Part shown: one piece after another, positions 9,976 through 20,600 of the stretch | Position numbering within the stretch: the first letter of the stretch is position 1 | How the letters are laid out: every line of letters starts with the position of its first letter | Assembly (NCBI GenBank): GCA_010909725.1 | Contig: JAACMV010000023.1 | Span: forward strand, 868,001-932,000 | Source of the DNA: Picochlorum sp. 'celeri' | Lineage: Eukaryota > Chlorophyta > Trebouxiophyceae | DNA length: 64,000 bases | Direction: 5' to 3' | Program-made: the position numbers and the translations under genes | Notes under the pieces: generated by a model | The model's database searches: none | Told to the model about the DNA's origin: nothing | What the model saw: the letters and a program-made list of their open reading frames with translations, nothing else

Positions 9976-10788
9976 TCACCCTTCTCCCTCTGGGTGTAAC
10001 AGTGGCGACACGGTATCCTGAACGGCTTGGGTGCCTTGTCGAAGTGCTGTCGAGTCCATGCCATATTTTGCACGGGCTCTATCGTTCCATCCAGATTTGG
10101 CACCAGATCCATAGGATTGCTGGGCAGCCACACCCAGCAATCGATTCACTTCTTGTTGACGCTCTTCAACGCCAATCAACCAATCTTCATATGCCTGTTG
10201 GTAAATAGATTGGAGCCAAAATGTGAGTAACAGGCCCAGAAATTCTATGCATAATAGAGCAATGCAGACAAGCTTGGCAATCCTCTGGTGTGTTGATATA
10301 TACTCTGAAAACACAGTCCACCATCCGGACGGGTCGTATGGGAGATTATGCTTCCAGGAAAATACATCTGTGAAGAGAAATAAGATTAGAACGCCCTGAA
10401 TCAGCATCATCCCGATCAGACTGGTGATGCTCGCAGACACAAGCCTGATGGAATCTCTGCTGACTGCGAGATATCCCAACAAGGCACTGAGACACATGAT
10501 GCCGCCAAAGCTTGCCAATATATAGAGAGACCATGCAATGTCAGCATGATGCTCTTCCTCTGGAGGCACATACCCTGTCCTATGATAGTGGACAAACAGT
10601 ATGGCAGCATACGCTGCAATACTGCATCCTACAAGTCCTGATGATGCATGGAACACATTCAACGAGCCCTTCAGCGGCGATACAACGAACGCATTCGCCG
10701 CAGATGACTGCTGAAACGAATACCCTCTATTTCCTTGCCCTAATGGAGCGTACGCTCCCATCTCCGCATCATACTGCGGCCCTCTCAT
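9976..10788 (-). CDS. Four-transmembrane protein, tetraspanin-like in layout, function unknown
   Basis: 270 residues from ATG 10788. Four hydrophobic segments at about residues 50-68, 85-110, 115-140 and 170-195, followed by a soluble tail (EERQQEVNRLLGVAAQQSYG..). The layout (two TMs, short loop, TM3, larger loop before TM4) recalls tetraspanins, but the diagnostic CCG motif and extra Cys of the large loop are missing, so I do not assign it. The start lies only 18 nt downstream of the stop of the neighbouring small membrane-protein frame on the same strand. A splice that fuses the two is possible (see findings). Confidence 0.65.
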   Translation of the reverse strand: MRGPQYDAEMGAYAPLGQGNRGYSFQQSSAANAFVVSPLKGSLNVFHASSGLVGCSIAAYAAILFVHYHRTGYVPPEEEHHADIAWSLYILASFGGIMCLSALLGYLAVSRDSIRLVSASITSLIGMMLIQGVLILFLFTDVFSWKHNLPYDPSGWWTVFSEYISTHQRIAKLVCIALLCIEFLGLLLTFWLQSIYQQAYEDWLIGVEERQQEVNRLLGVAAQQSYGSGAKSGWNDRARAKYGMDSTALRQGTQAVQDTVSPLLHPEGEG

Positions 10789-10806
10789 GCTATGCGTGAT
10801 GCAAAC

Positions 10807-11163
10807 TCAGAAAAATCTCCGTGCACTCACCCTATGTGATACGACCAATGTCCTCTGTGCCAACACTGCTTTCGCCTTTTGCTGCTTACGACCTCTCCCC
10901 TTTTTCTTATTCTTCTTCCCTGTCGTCGCCGTGGCACCCAAATCGTCCAACGATGAAGACACGGGTCTTCCTTTTGAACTCACAGACTCTGCAGCTCTGC
11001 CAGTCTTCCTCGCTGAAGCCTCCCGATAATCGTCTCTCAACAACTCTGGATCGCTTTGATACTTATCTCGTATTTCTAAGAAACTCACAACGGCAAATGT
11101 CCCGTACGCAAGAGCAATTAATCCCAACGCATTCAGGACCACGTCAAACAGGATACTACTCAT
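10807..11163 (-). CDS. Small single-pass membrane protein with lysine-rich tail
   Basis: 118 residues from ATG 11163. The N-terminus is one transmembrane helix (ILFDVVLNALGLIALAYGTFAVV), then a charged helix (FLEIRDKYQSDPELLRDDYREASARK) and a basic low-complexity tail (GKKNKKKGRGRKQQKAK). No family recognised. A strong donor-like GTGAGTGCACGG lies 8 codons before the stop, so the real C-terminus may differ and may continue into the four-TM gene downstream. A separate 61-codon ATG frame (11345..11160) overlaps the 5' region and may be an upstream ORF. Confidence 0.55.
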   Translation of the reverse strand: MSSILFDVVLNALGLIALAYGTFAVVSFLEIRDKYQSDPELLRDDYREASARKTGRAAESVSSKGRPVSSSLDDLGATATTGKKNKKKGRGRKQQKAKAVLAQRTLVVSHRVSARRFF

Positions 11164-11806
11164 CGACCCAATACCCTTGGACGTGTCTTTTCGACCTTTG
11201 GCGTACAAGGATTGAATATAAAACCAATGGTTGGTCGGAACCGTCTCATGTCATCGAGATATCCGTCCATTGGACTGAATCGTTGCGTGTTTCTTAAATC
11301 ATCGATCAGGCGCATGCGTTGATAGGACATTTCATGAGGTTTCATTAAAATTCTGTGCCTTCGGTCGCCGTATCATTTCGACCGGTCGTGTTTACAAGGG
11401 GTATACTGCGATCGAAAGAATCGCAGCAGGAGCCCGCTTTCGAGGGGAATCTGGAGCAAAATAGGACAGAAACAGCCAACACCACAGGCTTTGGCGATAC
11501 GGCCAACGCGGACGAGCAGGATAAAACTAATTTTTCATTCTGCTCGGGTGTCAGACTCTCATATAGGTACGTTTTCAGACTGTATTTAAACGTAGTTTTA
11601 CATTTGAGAATCCTAGAAAGGCCTTCTAAAGCACGTATACGCGAAGCGAGTGGGGCGTGGCATTGTTGCCTACACGAAAGATCTTCGTTCGCGAAGCCGT
11701 TGTTTCACTTTTGTGCATTGTACCCATGTAGATTGTGCTGAAAATATTTGTGAGTTATATTCGAGGAGGAAAACGTAAAACCAAAACACGAGGCACCTAG
11801 TTTTGG
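11164..11806. other. Intergenic region between small membrane protein and the 1391-residue protein
   Basis: Divergent promoter region of about 640 bp. It contains a 61-codon minus-strand ATG frame (11345..11160) that I could not splice in frame to the membrane protein. I see no domain-bearing gene here. Confidence 0.4.
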
Positions 11807-14800
11807 ATGACGGGCGGAGAGTCCCAGCCTGCCAGCGAGGGCCCTGCTCAGGGTACTGCTGGACCAGTCAGGGACGTCCACATGTCTGAGGAGAATTTGT
11901 CTTCGAGCAGCGACGAATCCTCGGATCGCACAAGTAATACGATGGTGGATCGAAAAAGAAGAAGATACACTGATGTTTCAGGCGAGAGTGTTGATGCAAT
12001 GCGCACGAGATGGGAGAGTGGTATGGCAGCTGGGAGGTCGCCAAGGAGAAGAAGGCCTTCGATGCAATGGGAGCAATTGATTGGTCTGACGTGGCAGGAA
12101 AAGTATTCTCTTCATGAAAGAAAGATGCGAGAGGATGGTAGATGGGTTAGTTCGCGTCGGAAGGACTTGCCGCCTGATATATTTAGATCGAGCAAGTGGG
12201 AGCCTATTGAAATAGAACGGGCCATTGGAATTCGCCGAAAGGAACTGTTGCGGCGAGATAAATTTGATGAGGATTGCGAGGAGTTTCATGTGTTTTATTC
12301 GCAGCCCGAGTTGGGGTATAATTTTAAAGGCGATTGGGAGAGAGCAGAGGGTCAGAGAGAGAAGGATAGGCTGTGGAATTTACCGTGGCCTTTAAAATAT
12401 AGGGAGCACATGGAGAGGATGGAGAAACTCGGGAAATGGCGGTCAAACCGTGCTAATACGGATGGATCAAGACCGCCTATATTTTCGAGGGCAAGTAAGG
12501 ATCCAATGGAGCAAATTATGTCAACACGGCTCTACAATTTGTTGCGGTCAGAAGTTTTTGATACATATTGCCAAGAGTTCCATGAGTTCTACATGAAGAA
12601 AACAGGGTATGACTTTAAGAAAGAATGGGAAAGAGCTCATGAAAGCAAGTACTATAACAAACTTTCGTGGTCTGAGAAGTATGCGGAGCATCTGAAGAAT
12701 GTGGAAAAGGATGAACTGCGTTTCATGGACCAGGAGAGGTTGCGGGTGATATTATTTAATCCCAAAGGGCGTTCTCTAATTCAGGGAATAGTGGCTGAGC
12801 GGTTTCGGAAGTTATTGAGGTTCCGCGAAAAAGTTTCTAGTGCTGAAATAGAAGAGTTCCATCGGATTTATCTCGAGAAGACCGGGTTTGATTTCAAAAA
12901 GTACTTGGAACAGTATAATAGTCGTGCTAGGGACTCAGATAGTGAAGCAGAGCACCCTCCCTTACTCATAGAGACTCCAGAGGCCTTTGAAATCCCAGCT
13001 ATTCCATTGAAGGCGGAAAAAGACGAAGGAGAAGCCAATTACGAGTTTTATCTACTCAAAGGTTTGGATCTCTGGAAGAAACAATGTTTTGATTTTCGTG
13101 AGCAGACAGGTAGAGGGATTCTTCCTCGGGATTGCATCGAAACCAGTACTGGTGAGACTAAAAGGATTGGGTCCGATGTACAAAAGTGGAGTAGAATAGC
13201 CCGCAATGAGTTACGACCCGAGTCTGCTAAAATGCAGTGCAGGCTTATAGAAATCCGACGTCGCCTAGTTACTCTGCTTGGCGTGGATCATAGTCTGCCA
13301 GATCCTCTTTGGAAATCATCGAAGAAAACTTCATCAGGCAAGGAAAAAAACGAGCATGGCTATACAATGGAGGAGATTTGCCAAGAGCATAAGGACGAAA
13401 TTTTGCAGATGGATCCTATCAGATGGATTAATTCTAATACGCAAAATGGATCGTGCCCAAAGGTCTTTGAGAAAAACTTGGGCCCTTGTGAATCTCTAGC
13501 TGCAGTGACACGGGAAAGGCTGTTGGCTTCACCCACCTTTGGTGAACAGTGCCAAAGATTCCATGACTTTTACTGGAAAGAGTTGGGTTACGACTTCAAG
13601 ATTGAATGGGAGAATCATAGGATAGACGTGCTGCATAAAAGTAGCAATTGGGTTGACAAATTTGAGGCTCACAAGATGCAAGTGATAAAAGAGGACAGGG
13701 ACACACCTTCCCAACCGGCGCGATGGCAGTATAGTAAAGATGGGTCCCGTCCAAAAATTTTCAAAGTAACTGCGACTCAATTGGAGCACGAAATATCCCG
13801 GAGGCGAGATAGACTGATGCAACGCATGCATATCGACCGCGATGTGCAAGAGTTTCACGATTTTTACCATGCAAACATTGGTTATGACTTCATAAAGGAT
13901 TGGGAGTCAAACAAGAAGAAGAAAACCGTCCCCTGGATTGAAAAGTACAATGCTCACAAGAAAGTAATACAGTTAGAGGACACGAATAAGCCAGAGTCAT
14001 TGAAGCGCTGGAAGCCAGTGGAGAAGGGTAAAACTCTCCCCCCAGTTTTCCGAAAAGATGCAAATACATGTGCTCAAGAGGAATGTGCTGTCGGGAAGAG
14101 GAGGGATACATTGCTGCGCAAGCGCGATTTCGATGAAGCGTGTAGGGAATTCCATGAATTTTATTATAAAGAGCTGCAGTATGATTTTGAAGAGGACTGG
14201 CATTCTAAAAAGAACAAGGCTGATCCAAATGATGAGGAGTGTGCAGAAATCCTTTGTGATCTAAAAGGTGAGGAGCACCTCAATGGTTCTAAATTGCGTC
14301 GAAATCATCATCAGCCAGTGAAAGATCCGGAAGTCATCGAAAAATTGAAAAAAGCTGGATTAACTGCGTTAGGTGAGAAGAAGATTTCAACGGGAGAAGT
14401 CCGCTGCAGGCCCAAATTAATGTACAAGAAAATGTTCCAGCCTCCCCTGTCAGAACGCTCTTTTCCAACTGTTGTACATGCGTGCATTATGGAGGACTGT
14501 CTTAAGATTATAGTGGAGATGTTGGGCCTCGTTCGAGGGCATGATCCAGTCAAAGAGTTTTGCTTTGAGAGAAGTGGATATGAGAGAAATGGTTCACTGA
14601 TGGCTGCAATGATAAAAGTAGTCAATATCAGCAAGGCCCTGTACGACACAGAGGAGCCACGACCAAGCACTAAGGACTTTTGGGAGTTTGTGAAATCTAG
14701 AATTTCAGACCATGTAGAAATTGACGATCTTCTGAAGAACACTGTGGCTTGCAAGTCAGCTAGGGATGCACTCATTACCACACCAACGACACTAGACCGC

Positions 14801-15982
14801 GACACTGCTGTTGCAACGTTCCCGAAAAAGGCAAAGGCTTTGGAGGATCGATCTAAAGGCGCAGTTATAAGCAAATTCAAAGTTAACTATGAGAAGCTTC
14901 AAGAATTCCTAAAGACCCATTCAACCCTGCCCAGACCTCGGGATGGAGATGCATCCCTTGCAAGCTGGCTCAGGCACCAGCGAGTCCAGTACCTGAATAA
15001 TAATTTGAGAGACGAACCTGGCGTGATGGCTGGATTAACAGGTGAAGAAAAGCGGAAGATGTTGGACTCCCTTCCTGGGTGGAAGGAGTATGTGGCAGAT
15101 GCAAAAGTCCCAAAGAGGGGAACGGTTCCCTTGGTCATGGGATCAATTCCTTCAAAGTATACAAAACTTCAGGAAAATATCGAAAAACATCTGGAGATCC
15201 TAGAGAGATGGAAAATCGAGGAACAAGGCAAATCTGCCATTTCACGCAAACGCATTCCTCCACAGCGCTGTGTGTACAATGACGCAAAGCACGGAGAAAC
15301 TCGCCTTGGGTCTTGGATATATAGATTTAAGAAGAATGCCAAAAAAGGTGTGTCAGACGCCAAAAAGGTCCTTGGTAGAATCGGTGAGATCCTGGAGCTT
15401 GGAGAATATTGGTGGCAGGAAAGTCCCAACACTGATGTACGTTGCGAAGCTCCTTCAAGTGATAAAATTCGCACCACGGCGGTTCAATCCAGTGAGTTAA
15501 AGTCAGAACATAAAACGAAAGCGTTTACTCAAAGTGCTCAAGCCTCTGGGGTGAAATATAATAGATTAGAACCTGCCAGAATATATGAGATTCTGGAGGA
15601 AGAAGGGCGCCAAGAGAAGTGCTTAAGCCACACTGCTGATTCCTCAGATATGCCCTTGATTAGTAACGTGAACAGCACAGTCTCATCTGACCAAGAAAAA
15701 GGACCAGCGAGTACTCTGCGGGACTTATTCGTGAAGGACGTTGAGGCTGTATCCACAAATGACATCTTCCAAGTCATTCGCAAGCTAGCAGATCAATACT
15801 GCCTTGATAATCCAGAGATGAAGAAACAAATCGATACTGCAGTTGAAAATGCAGGATTCAAGATTTTGGAAAAGTACGATGATGGTAAACTACTGTATAG
15901 TCTCGCGCGATCGTGTGTCGAGTCACATAATATTGGCAAGTTTTTCCGCCACCTTGTCGCACAGCATGGCTCAAATCCCTGA
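11807..15982 (+). CDS. Giant repeat protein: ~97-residue W/FHxFY/GYDF modules plus helicase-associated-like domains
   Basis: A single uninterrupted 1391-codon frame. After a Ser/acidic N-terminus comes a repeated module of about 97 residues: W-x2-K-Y/F..H, then P-x-I/V-F, a run of Arg/Leu, FD-x2-C-x-E/R-FH-x-FY, and GYDFK-x2-WE. Copies of the last part start near residues 158, 255, 348, 582, 680 and 779; one further decayed unit probably fills 400-500. Residues ~1020-1200 resemble the helicase-associated (HA) domain seen in algal proteins: NYEKLQEFLKTH..LPRPRDGDASLASWLRHQR and LGSWIYRFKKNAKKG. No helicase core or enzyme motif is visible. Charged, helical and probably nuclear; function unknown. 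A decayed copy of its last ~70 codons lies at 20364-20600. Confidence 0.8.
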   Translation: MTGGESQPASEGPAQGTAGPVRDVHMSEENLSSSSDESSDRTSNTMVDRKRRRYTDVSGESVDAMRTRWESGMAAGRSPRRRRPSMQWEQLIGLTWQEKYSLHERKMREDGRWVSSRRKDLPPDIFRSSKWEPIEIERAIGIRRKELLRRDKFDEDCEEFHVFYSQPELGYNFKGDWERAEGQREKDRLWNLPWPLKYREHMERMEKLGKWRSNRANTDGSRPPIFSRASKDPMEQIMSTRLYNLLRSEVFDTYCQEFHEFYMKKTGYDFKKEWERAHESKYYNKLSWSEKYAEHLKNVEKDELRFMDQERLRVILFNPKGRSLIQGIVAERFRKLLRFREKVSSAEIEEFHRIYLEKTGFDFKKYLEQYNSRARDSDSEAEHPPLLIETPEAFEIPAIPLKAEKDEGEANYEFYLLKGLDLWKKQCFDFREQTGRGILPRDCIETSTGETKRIGSDVQKWSRIARNELRPESAKMQCRLIEIRRRLVTLLGVDHSLPDPLWKSSKKTSSGKEKNEHGYTMEEICQEHKDEILQMDPIRWINSNTQNGSCPKVFEKNLGPCESLAAVTRERLLASPTFGEQCQRFHDFYWKELGYDFKIEWENHRIDVLHKSSNWVDKFEAHKMQVIKEDRDTPSQPARWQYSKDGSRPKIFKVTATQLEHEISRRRDRLMQRMHIDRDVQEFHDFYHANIGYDFIKDWESNKKKKTVPWIEKYNAHKKVIQLEDTNKPESLKRWKPVEKGKTLPPVFRKDANTCAQEECAVGKRRDTLLRKRDFDEACREFHEFYYKELQYDFEEDWHSKKNKADPNDEECAEILCDLKGEEHLNGSKLRRNHHQPVKDPEVIEKLKKAGLTALGEKKISTGEVRCRPKLMYKKMFQPPLSERSFPTVVHACIMEDCLKIIVEMLGLVRGHDPVKEFCFERSGYERNGSLMAAMIKVVNISKALYDTEEPRPSTKDFWEFVKSRISDHVEIDDLLKNTVACKSARDALITTPTTLDRDTAVATFPKKAKALEDRSKGAVISKFKVNYEKLQEFLKTHSTLPRPRDGDASLASWLRHQRVQYLNNNLRDEPGVMAGLTGEEKRKMLDSLPGWKEYVADAKVPKRGTVPLVMGSIPSKYTKLQENIEKHLEILERWKIEEQGKSAISRKRIPPQRCVYNDAKHGETRLGSWIYRFKKNAKKGVSDAKKVLGRIGEILELGEYWWQESPNTDVRCEAPSSDKIRTTAVQSSELKSEHKTKAFTQSAQASGVKYNRLEPARIYEILEEEGRQEKCLSHTADSSDMPLISNVNSTVSSDQEKGPASTLRDLFVKDVEAVSTNDIFQVIRKLADQYCLDNPEMKKQIDTAVENAGFKILEKYDDGKLLYSLARSCVESHNIGKFFRHLVAQHGSNP

Positions 15983-16400
15983 TACAGGGCTACTAGTTTG
16001 TATATGAATGTCACGAGTGTGGTTTTACCAAAAGAAATAAATTTACAATCAACTTCAAAAAAAAACATTTAAAAAAGATACTTGCAACAATCTCAGACTG
16101 CTCTTTGCTTTTTTCCAGCAAATTTGAATTCCAGGTCTCTCTTCTCTTCTCTTCTCAAAGGAGCACTTGTTCCAGCTCCCATGGGTCAAACTCTTCCAAA
16201 TCGTCACACATAATGCCCTCATAATCCATGTCGTCGCATTCCATGGTAGGAAAGAAAACGCGCCAGCCTTCAGACTGACAGACCATGGGTTCATGAGCAT
16301 CATTAAATGAAGACTCGAGATTTCTTTGGACTCCATCCATCCCCTCGAAAAAACCGTCTGTCATGCTCTCAGGAGAACCCAAGAAATCCCATAATATTTG
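15764..16400. repeat. Segmental duplication, left copy, block 1
   Basis: The last ~70 codons of the giant protein plus its 3' flank and the 3' end of gene A. It aligns, with small indels, to 20364-21010. Shared landmarks include AGATCAATACTGCCTTGATA and CTTGCAACAATCTCAGACTG. Confidence 0.85.
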
Positions 16401-17355
16401 ATCTATATCCATGCCATACTCGTTGCTGCCCAACATGGTGGACACATCATGGACATCCAGCATGCCCACACCTTGCATTTCAGGCATCATTGGTGTCTCC
16501 GGAGGAGCCACGTCATCAAACAACGCAGCACCATCGCTCACGTTTTCATCGAGTGCTTGTTCATAAATTTTCGCCAATATCCTGTCCACTCGCAAGGCCT
16601 CATCGACCTCTTTTCCGTACTTTGAACTCTTCTTGGCATGCAGCACATGCTCCACCACACAGTACACGCACACCACCAGCAGCGCATCGTAATCTCCTTC
16701 CATTTTACAGAAGGAAACATTACCATCAGGTTTTTTAAATATCGAGTCCCTGCTGTGGCGCACTGTCACTGAACTGGTTTGGGCCCTGACTGGCATGTCC
16801 GTGGGAGAGGGCTGCTGGAGAGAGCCCTGGAGGATGTCACAAATGGCGTCCTCCACCTGCTTGCAGACGATTTCCATGGTCTTGGTCTGATCATGAAACC
16901 TCAACAGACACGCCAGCAGCGTCTTTCCCATGTTCCTCTGCTCAGGCTTGGCATTTTGCAACCCTTTGAAATACTTGTTGGAGCCTTTTATTCTGAATAT
17001 TCCGACCCTGGCGGGATCGCACAGAAGACTCTTCACGTCCTTCACCAGGTCGTGTTCCTCAGATAACAGCAGTAGTCCTGCAAGGCACCGTTGTTGTCAG
17101 ACACGATCCAAGGCGACTCACAATTATGCTCAGATCATTATACATAGAACGATGAGACGATATCCATCAATTTCTGGCACCATCGATTAGTTCGCTCCAA
17201 TTGGAGCGAACCTTTCACGGATTGGAAATTCATGGCAACGCGAATCGCTCTCCCATGCACGTACCTTGCAGGTTTCTCAAAATATCTCGACTTTCATAAT
17301 TATTGTTGATAATAAAGTCGAGAACATCACTTGGAGTGATAGATTTGCGGGACAT
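16155..17355 (-). CDS. Gene A of the local duplicated family, unknown function, acidic C-terminus
   Basis: Two exons, 17355..17265 and 17077..16155 (188-nt phase-1 intron, GTACGTGC...CTTGCAG), give 337 residues starting MSRKSITPSDVLDFIINNN. No known domain. It is helical with a hydrophobic stretch (DALLVVCVYCVVEHVL), and the last ~90 residues are strongly acidic with aromatic residues (SPESMTDGFF.., MECDDMDYEGIMCDDLEEFDPWELEQ), like a transcriptional activation region; that reading is inference. This C-terminus is related to the C-terminus of gene C (SVPESMEDV.., PFPSIECDMNHEDI, FGSWELGQ). The first ~240 residues have no counterpart in gene C. The 3' end lies 172 nt from the stop of the giant repeat protein, convergent. 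Confidence 0.7.
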
Positions 17356-17967
17356 CGCAGTGAACGTGTTCGAATGATCACTCTGCAAATAGTATCTGTG
17401 CCGTATCGCACTATTTCTCTGTTTAAATTTGTTCAATGTAATATATTGATATATTATAAATTGCGTTTGTGGGTGTGGGTGCGTGCGTGCGTGAATTATA
17501 TACCATTGTCTGGGATGAGTGTGCTGCCGACCTGGAAGTGGACAGCACGTGCGACTCTCAGATGCCACGTCCCTCGGCCGAGGGACCCAACAGTGGACCC
17601 CCACAAGGGCAGTGATGCCCAGGGGCAGCAAGGTCACAGATTCACGTGTGGCGTAATGGAAACATGTTACATGAACGCTACTCTTTAACAATATGTCACA
17701 TAGATGATGGATATCCGATCGATTGATTATTAGAATGAATTTCGGTGGTGGAGAAGCCATGGGCTTGGTTGGGAACATCCCGGACAAGAAACAAACGGTG
17801 AAAAAAACATTAAAAATACTCGACTGTGAATACAAGCGCCATCACGGCGATTCAATAAGAAACTACGATTCCCTGTATGCCACTGTAATCGTATACATGA
17901 GCTTTGGCTACATGATCTCAGTAGCATCAAAACATTCCTTTTCTGTATCCAATGACAATGATTGACT
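17356..17967. other. Region between genes B and A
   Basis: About 610 bp, the downstream flank of B and promoter of A. It has a GTGTGGGTGCGTGCGTGCGTG run near 17471-17490 and a short inverted repeat CCTCGGCCGAGG (17572-17583). Most of this region has no match in the right duplication copy, where ~1.57 kb is missing between the A-like and B-like parts. No gene seen. Confidence 0.5.
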
Positions 17968-19385
17968 TCATGTCTGTGCTGGACTCGGGGCCTCGTTCTT
18001 CTTATGTATATACTGTATGACGACTTCGGCAACCTTGTCTGGTCTGACAGCGTCCAACAAGCTTTCACAGCTTGTAGGTGCCTTTGCCATGTGCTTCTCA
18101 TGCTGCTCCTTGGCATTCTTGATAATGGCAGCCTTGAGGCAATCCAGGGTTTCCTGAGACTCATATGCTCTACCCTCTCGAGGAGTTTCAAACGTTTTGA
18201 ACGACAGATTGTTTTTGAACGATATTGGCCACGATCTGGCCTGCCCCAGAATCGTATTCATTCGTTTCCTGACACTTGATGATGCAAATCCCTGGATCTC
18301 AGCTGCTTGTGCCATTACAATGCTGTCCTGTTCCTTATACTTTTCAAGCCAGCTCTTCAACAATACGCAATATCCGTATTCCACGAGTTCCATACATTCT
18401 TCTTCAGTGAGACCAGGGTATTGGAATTTGACCAACAAGAGGGAGTACATCTTCATATCGTTGAGGCTTTTCACTATGCTGAGCTTGCAATTGTAGCCTT
18501 CTCCAGGGAGAAGACGCTCATCATACGTCCACAGGTCGATTCTTCTTTCAGTTTGTGTAGCCTGTGATGCAGTTTGCACTACATCGACCGGCTCCTCTGC
18601 CTGCTCTTGGATCATTATTGGTGAGGAAGAATGATGCATCGTTGCTGAAGATTCCTTGGCTTCAAATGGATTGCTTTGGACATACGAATGCTGCTGATTA
18701 GTAAGCTCCAAGTATCCAAAAGAACCTAATAGATGGTCACGAAGACCTTCACCAAAAACGCAGTCGATCACATTGACTTTGTTCCTGGTAGAATTTGCAT
18801 CCATCATCATCTGCTTTGATGGTGTTTCCATGGTGTTTTCCTCCTCAAACTCTAGTTTTCTCGGTCTCAATGAGGTATAAGAGCGCGATTGTCCACCACT
18901 ATGCAATATAGTAGTATCTGGAGATGGCCTGAGAGCTTTTTCTCCAGTCATTGGAGTCTCTAGAATCATTTTGTGAGTTTCTACACCCAAACACCCTGAA
19001 TCACTCCCCTTTTCTTCACATACATACTGCTCATAATTGGCAGGACCGGTGTATATCAAAGGTGTATCAAACGTATCTTCTTTGGGGGGCAGTACGGGGG
19101 TGCTTACGGTTGGATGGCCACCATCACCATCTGGGGTGTCCTTGGTTGCCAAACCGAGGGCTAGTAGTGTAAATTGCCTTGTCCTCTTGCGGTCACGCTG
19201 TCGTGCGGGGCCACGCTGCAACATCCTTTTCCCCTGCACACACGCGATCAAATATAATTATTGGTACCAAAAAGAGTAATTCTGTCAAAGAAAAAACATC
19301 TTCTACGGTGGGGATGAAACAGAACAGCAAGCGGCGACAGAACCCATCTCGCAATTCTTTTCTTGTCTATCCAAGTACGTACCAT
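17968..19385 (-). CDS. Gene B of the local duplicated family, unknown function
   Basis: The main exon (19233..17968) begins GKRMLQRGPARQRDRKRTR after an acceptor GTGTGTGCAG. The open frame extends upstream only through a TTG, so I place the ATG at 19385..19383, directly abutting a GTACGTAC donor (149-nt intron); the same arrangement is found in gene C. This gives 422 residues: a basic N-terminus, a long Ser/Thr/Pro-rich low-complexity stretch, then a conserved domain from LWTYDERLLPGEGYNC through LNDMKMYSLLLVKFQYP, CMELVEYGYCVLLKSWLE to the block YESQETLDCLKAAIIKNAKE and SCESLLDAVRPDKVA, nearly identical in gene C at DNA level. No known domain recognised. The conserved block upstream (19655-19850) may supply a further N-terminal exon. 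Confidence 0.65.
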
Positions 19386-19459
19386 GAGATCGAGATTCGC
19401 TTCCTTTATCACTTCTGTTAATACAGTAGGGTATATTTATCGATATATTTGTAGATGAG

Positions 19460-19603
19460 CCCTACAAGTTGCCCGACTTGTAGGGAACATTGATTCCACT
19501 CAGAACGGTCTTGCCATCACTCTTCCCATCAACAATTTGCTTGATGGGAAGAAGTCGATACCGTGTTTGAACGAACCATCCCATCAAAAGCACGCTTGAT
19601 AGG
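19460..19603. other. Cluster of three hairpins upstream of gene B
   Basis: Perfect stem CCCTACAAGT (19460-19469) / ACTTGTAGGG (19476-19485) with a 6-nt loop; perfect 11-bp stem CTTCCCATCAA (19522-19532) / TTGATGGGAAG (19541-19551) with an 8-nt loop; a weaker 8-bp stem with one mismatch at 19580-19587 / 19596-19603. They lie between gene B and the conserved upstream block, inside what may be an intron. Confidence 0.75.
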
Positions 19604-19654
19604 AAATACTTAGCATCGTGTCTTGTCCAAGGACACACATCAGCGTCTCGCTTC

Positions 19655-20105
19655 CAACCCTGCCATCATTACTCACACCGATCATATGATTTGTATCCAA
19701 AATCACCTCTACCATACGTACAGAGTATTTTAAGGGCACCACAATGCGCTGTGGCTGCTTGAATCGCCCCGAAGCCACGGTGGGATGGCGAGCTGGGATC
19801 ACTTCCCGTACCTCCGTTTCCTCTCGGATTCGACATATATACACCCATGGGCTCTCTTGATGACATATATATCATCAATAAATATATTTATGTCATTGTT
19901 GAGGGCGCACATGCCCAATTTTGAGACCTTGCCGTGTGGACCAGCAGGAGGCCTGTTTTCGCTTTTTCAGGCTTCTTTTCGGAAACGGCGCCATGGTCAT
20001 GGCCAGCAGCAGTATCCCGTGTTCCCGCGGTATTCGCCTCGGGGCCCTGTTTTGGTTTTGACCACCCCATCCCCTGAAGTGGCATTTTTTACGCTCCTCG
20101 CTATG
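19655..20105. repeat. Segmental duplication, left copy, block 3 (putative hidden exons, minus strand)
   Basis: Nearly identical to 22258-22690. Across ~205 nt (19684-19890) only two substitutions occur, and both are synonymous in one minus-strand frame reading REETEVREVIPARHPTVA..VVPLKYSVRMVEVILDTNHMI. That frame has no ATG, ends at a donor-like site (G|GTGTGAGT at 19679/19678), and can be spliced in phase 1 to a 32-nt exon (19414..19383) running into gene B's ATG codon. A second minus-strand frame at 20020-20105 (EERKKCHFRGWGGQNQ) also changes mostly at synonymous sites. These are candidate 5' exons of gene B. Confidence 0.55.
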
Positions 20106-20363
20106 CAGTCTCTCCACATTTTTTTCTGTATACTAATCTATGATGATGTTGTGAATAAAAGAGAACGCCACGAATGTAGCATACGCAGAGTTTGGCTGTC
20201 TGGACTAGTACCAATACTTGGGCGGCGTCTAGATTGCTAGTTCTTCTCGGGATGCCGTTGCTTGCCTGAAAGCCAGGAAATTCGGAAGCCACAGACTCTC
20301 GGTCCCAATTGAGACCTAGAAGTGCTTAGGGAGAGTTTCGGCAACGCCAGCAGCAGGATGATG

Positions 20364-20600
20364 ATCTTCCAACTTGTTCGCAAGCTGGCAGATCAATACT
20401 GCCTTGATAATCCAGAGGAGACGAAACAAAATGATCTTGTAGTTGAAAATGCAAGGTCTGCGATTTTGTAAAAGTACGATGATGGTAAACTACTGTATAG
20501 TCTCGCGTGATCGTGTGGTGAGTCGCTTAATATTGGCAAGTTTTGCCAGCCACCTTGTCCCGCAGCATGCCTCAAATTGCTGATACAGGGCTGTCGGTTT
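20364..20600 (+). pseudogene. Decayed copy of the 3' end of the giant repeat protein gene
   Basis: Matches 15764-16000 (offset 4600) but carries frame-breaking indels and an internal stop where the parent reads ..KILEKYDDGKLLYSL (here ATTTTGTAAAAGTACG). Only the terminal ~70 codons are present; no upstream part of the gene exists here. It marks the left edge of the right duplication copy. Confidence 0.85.
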
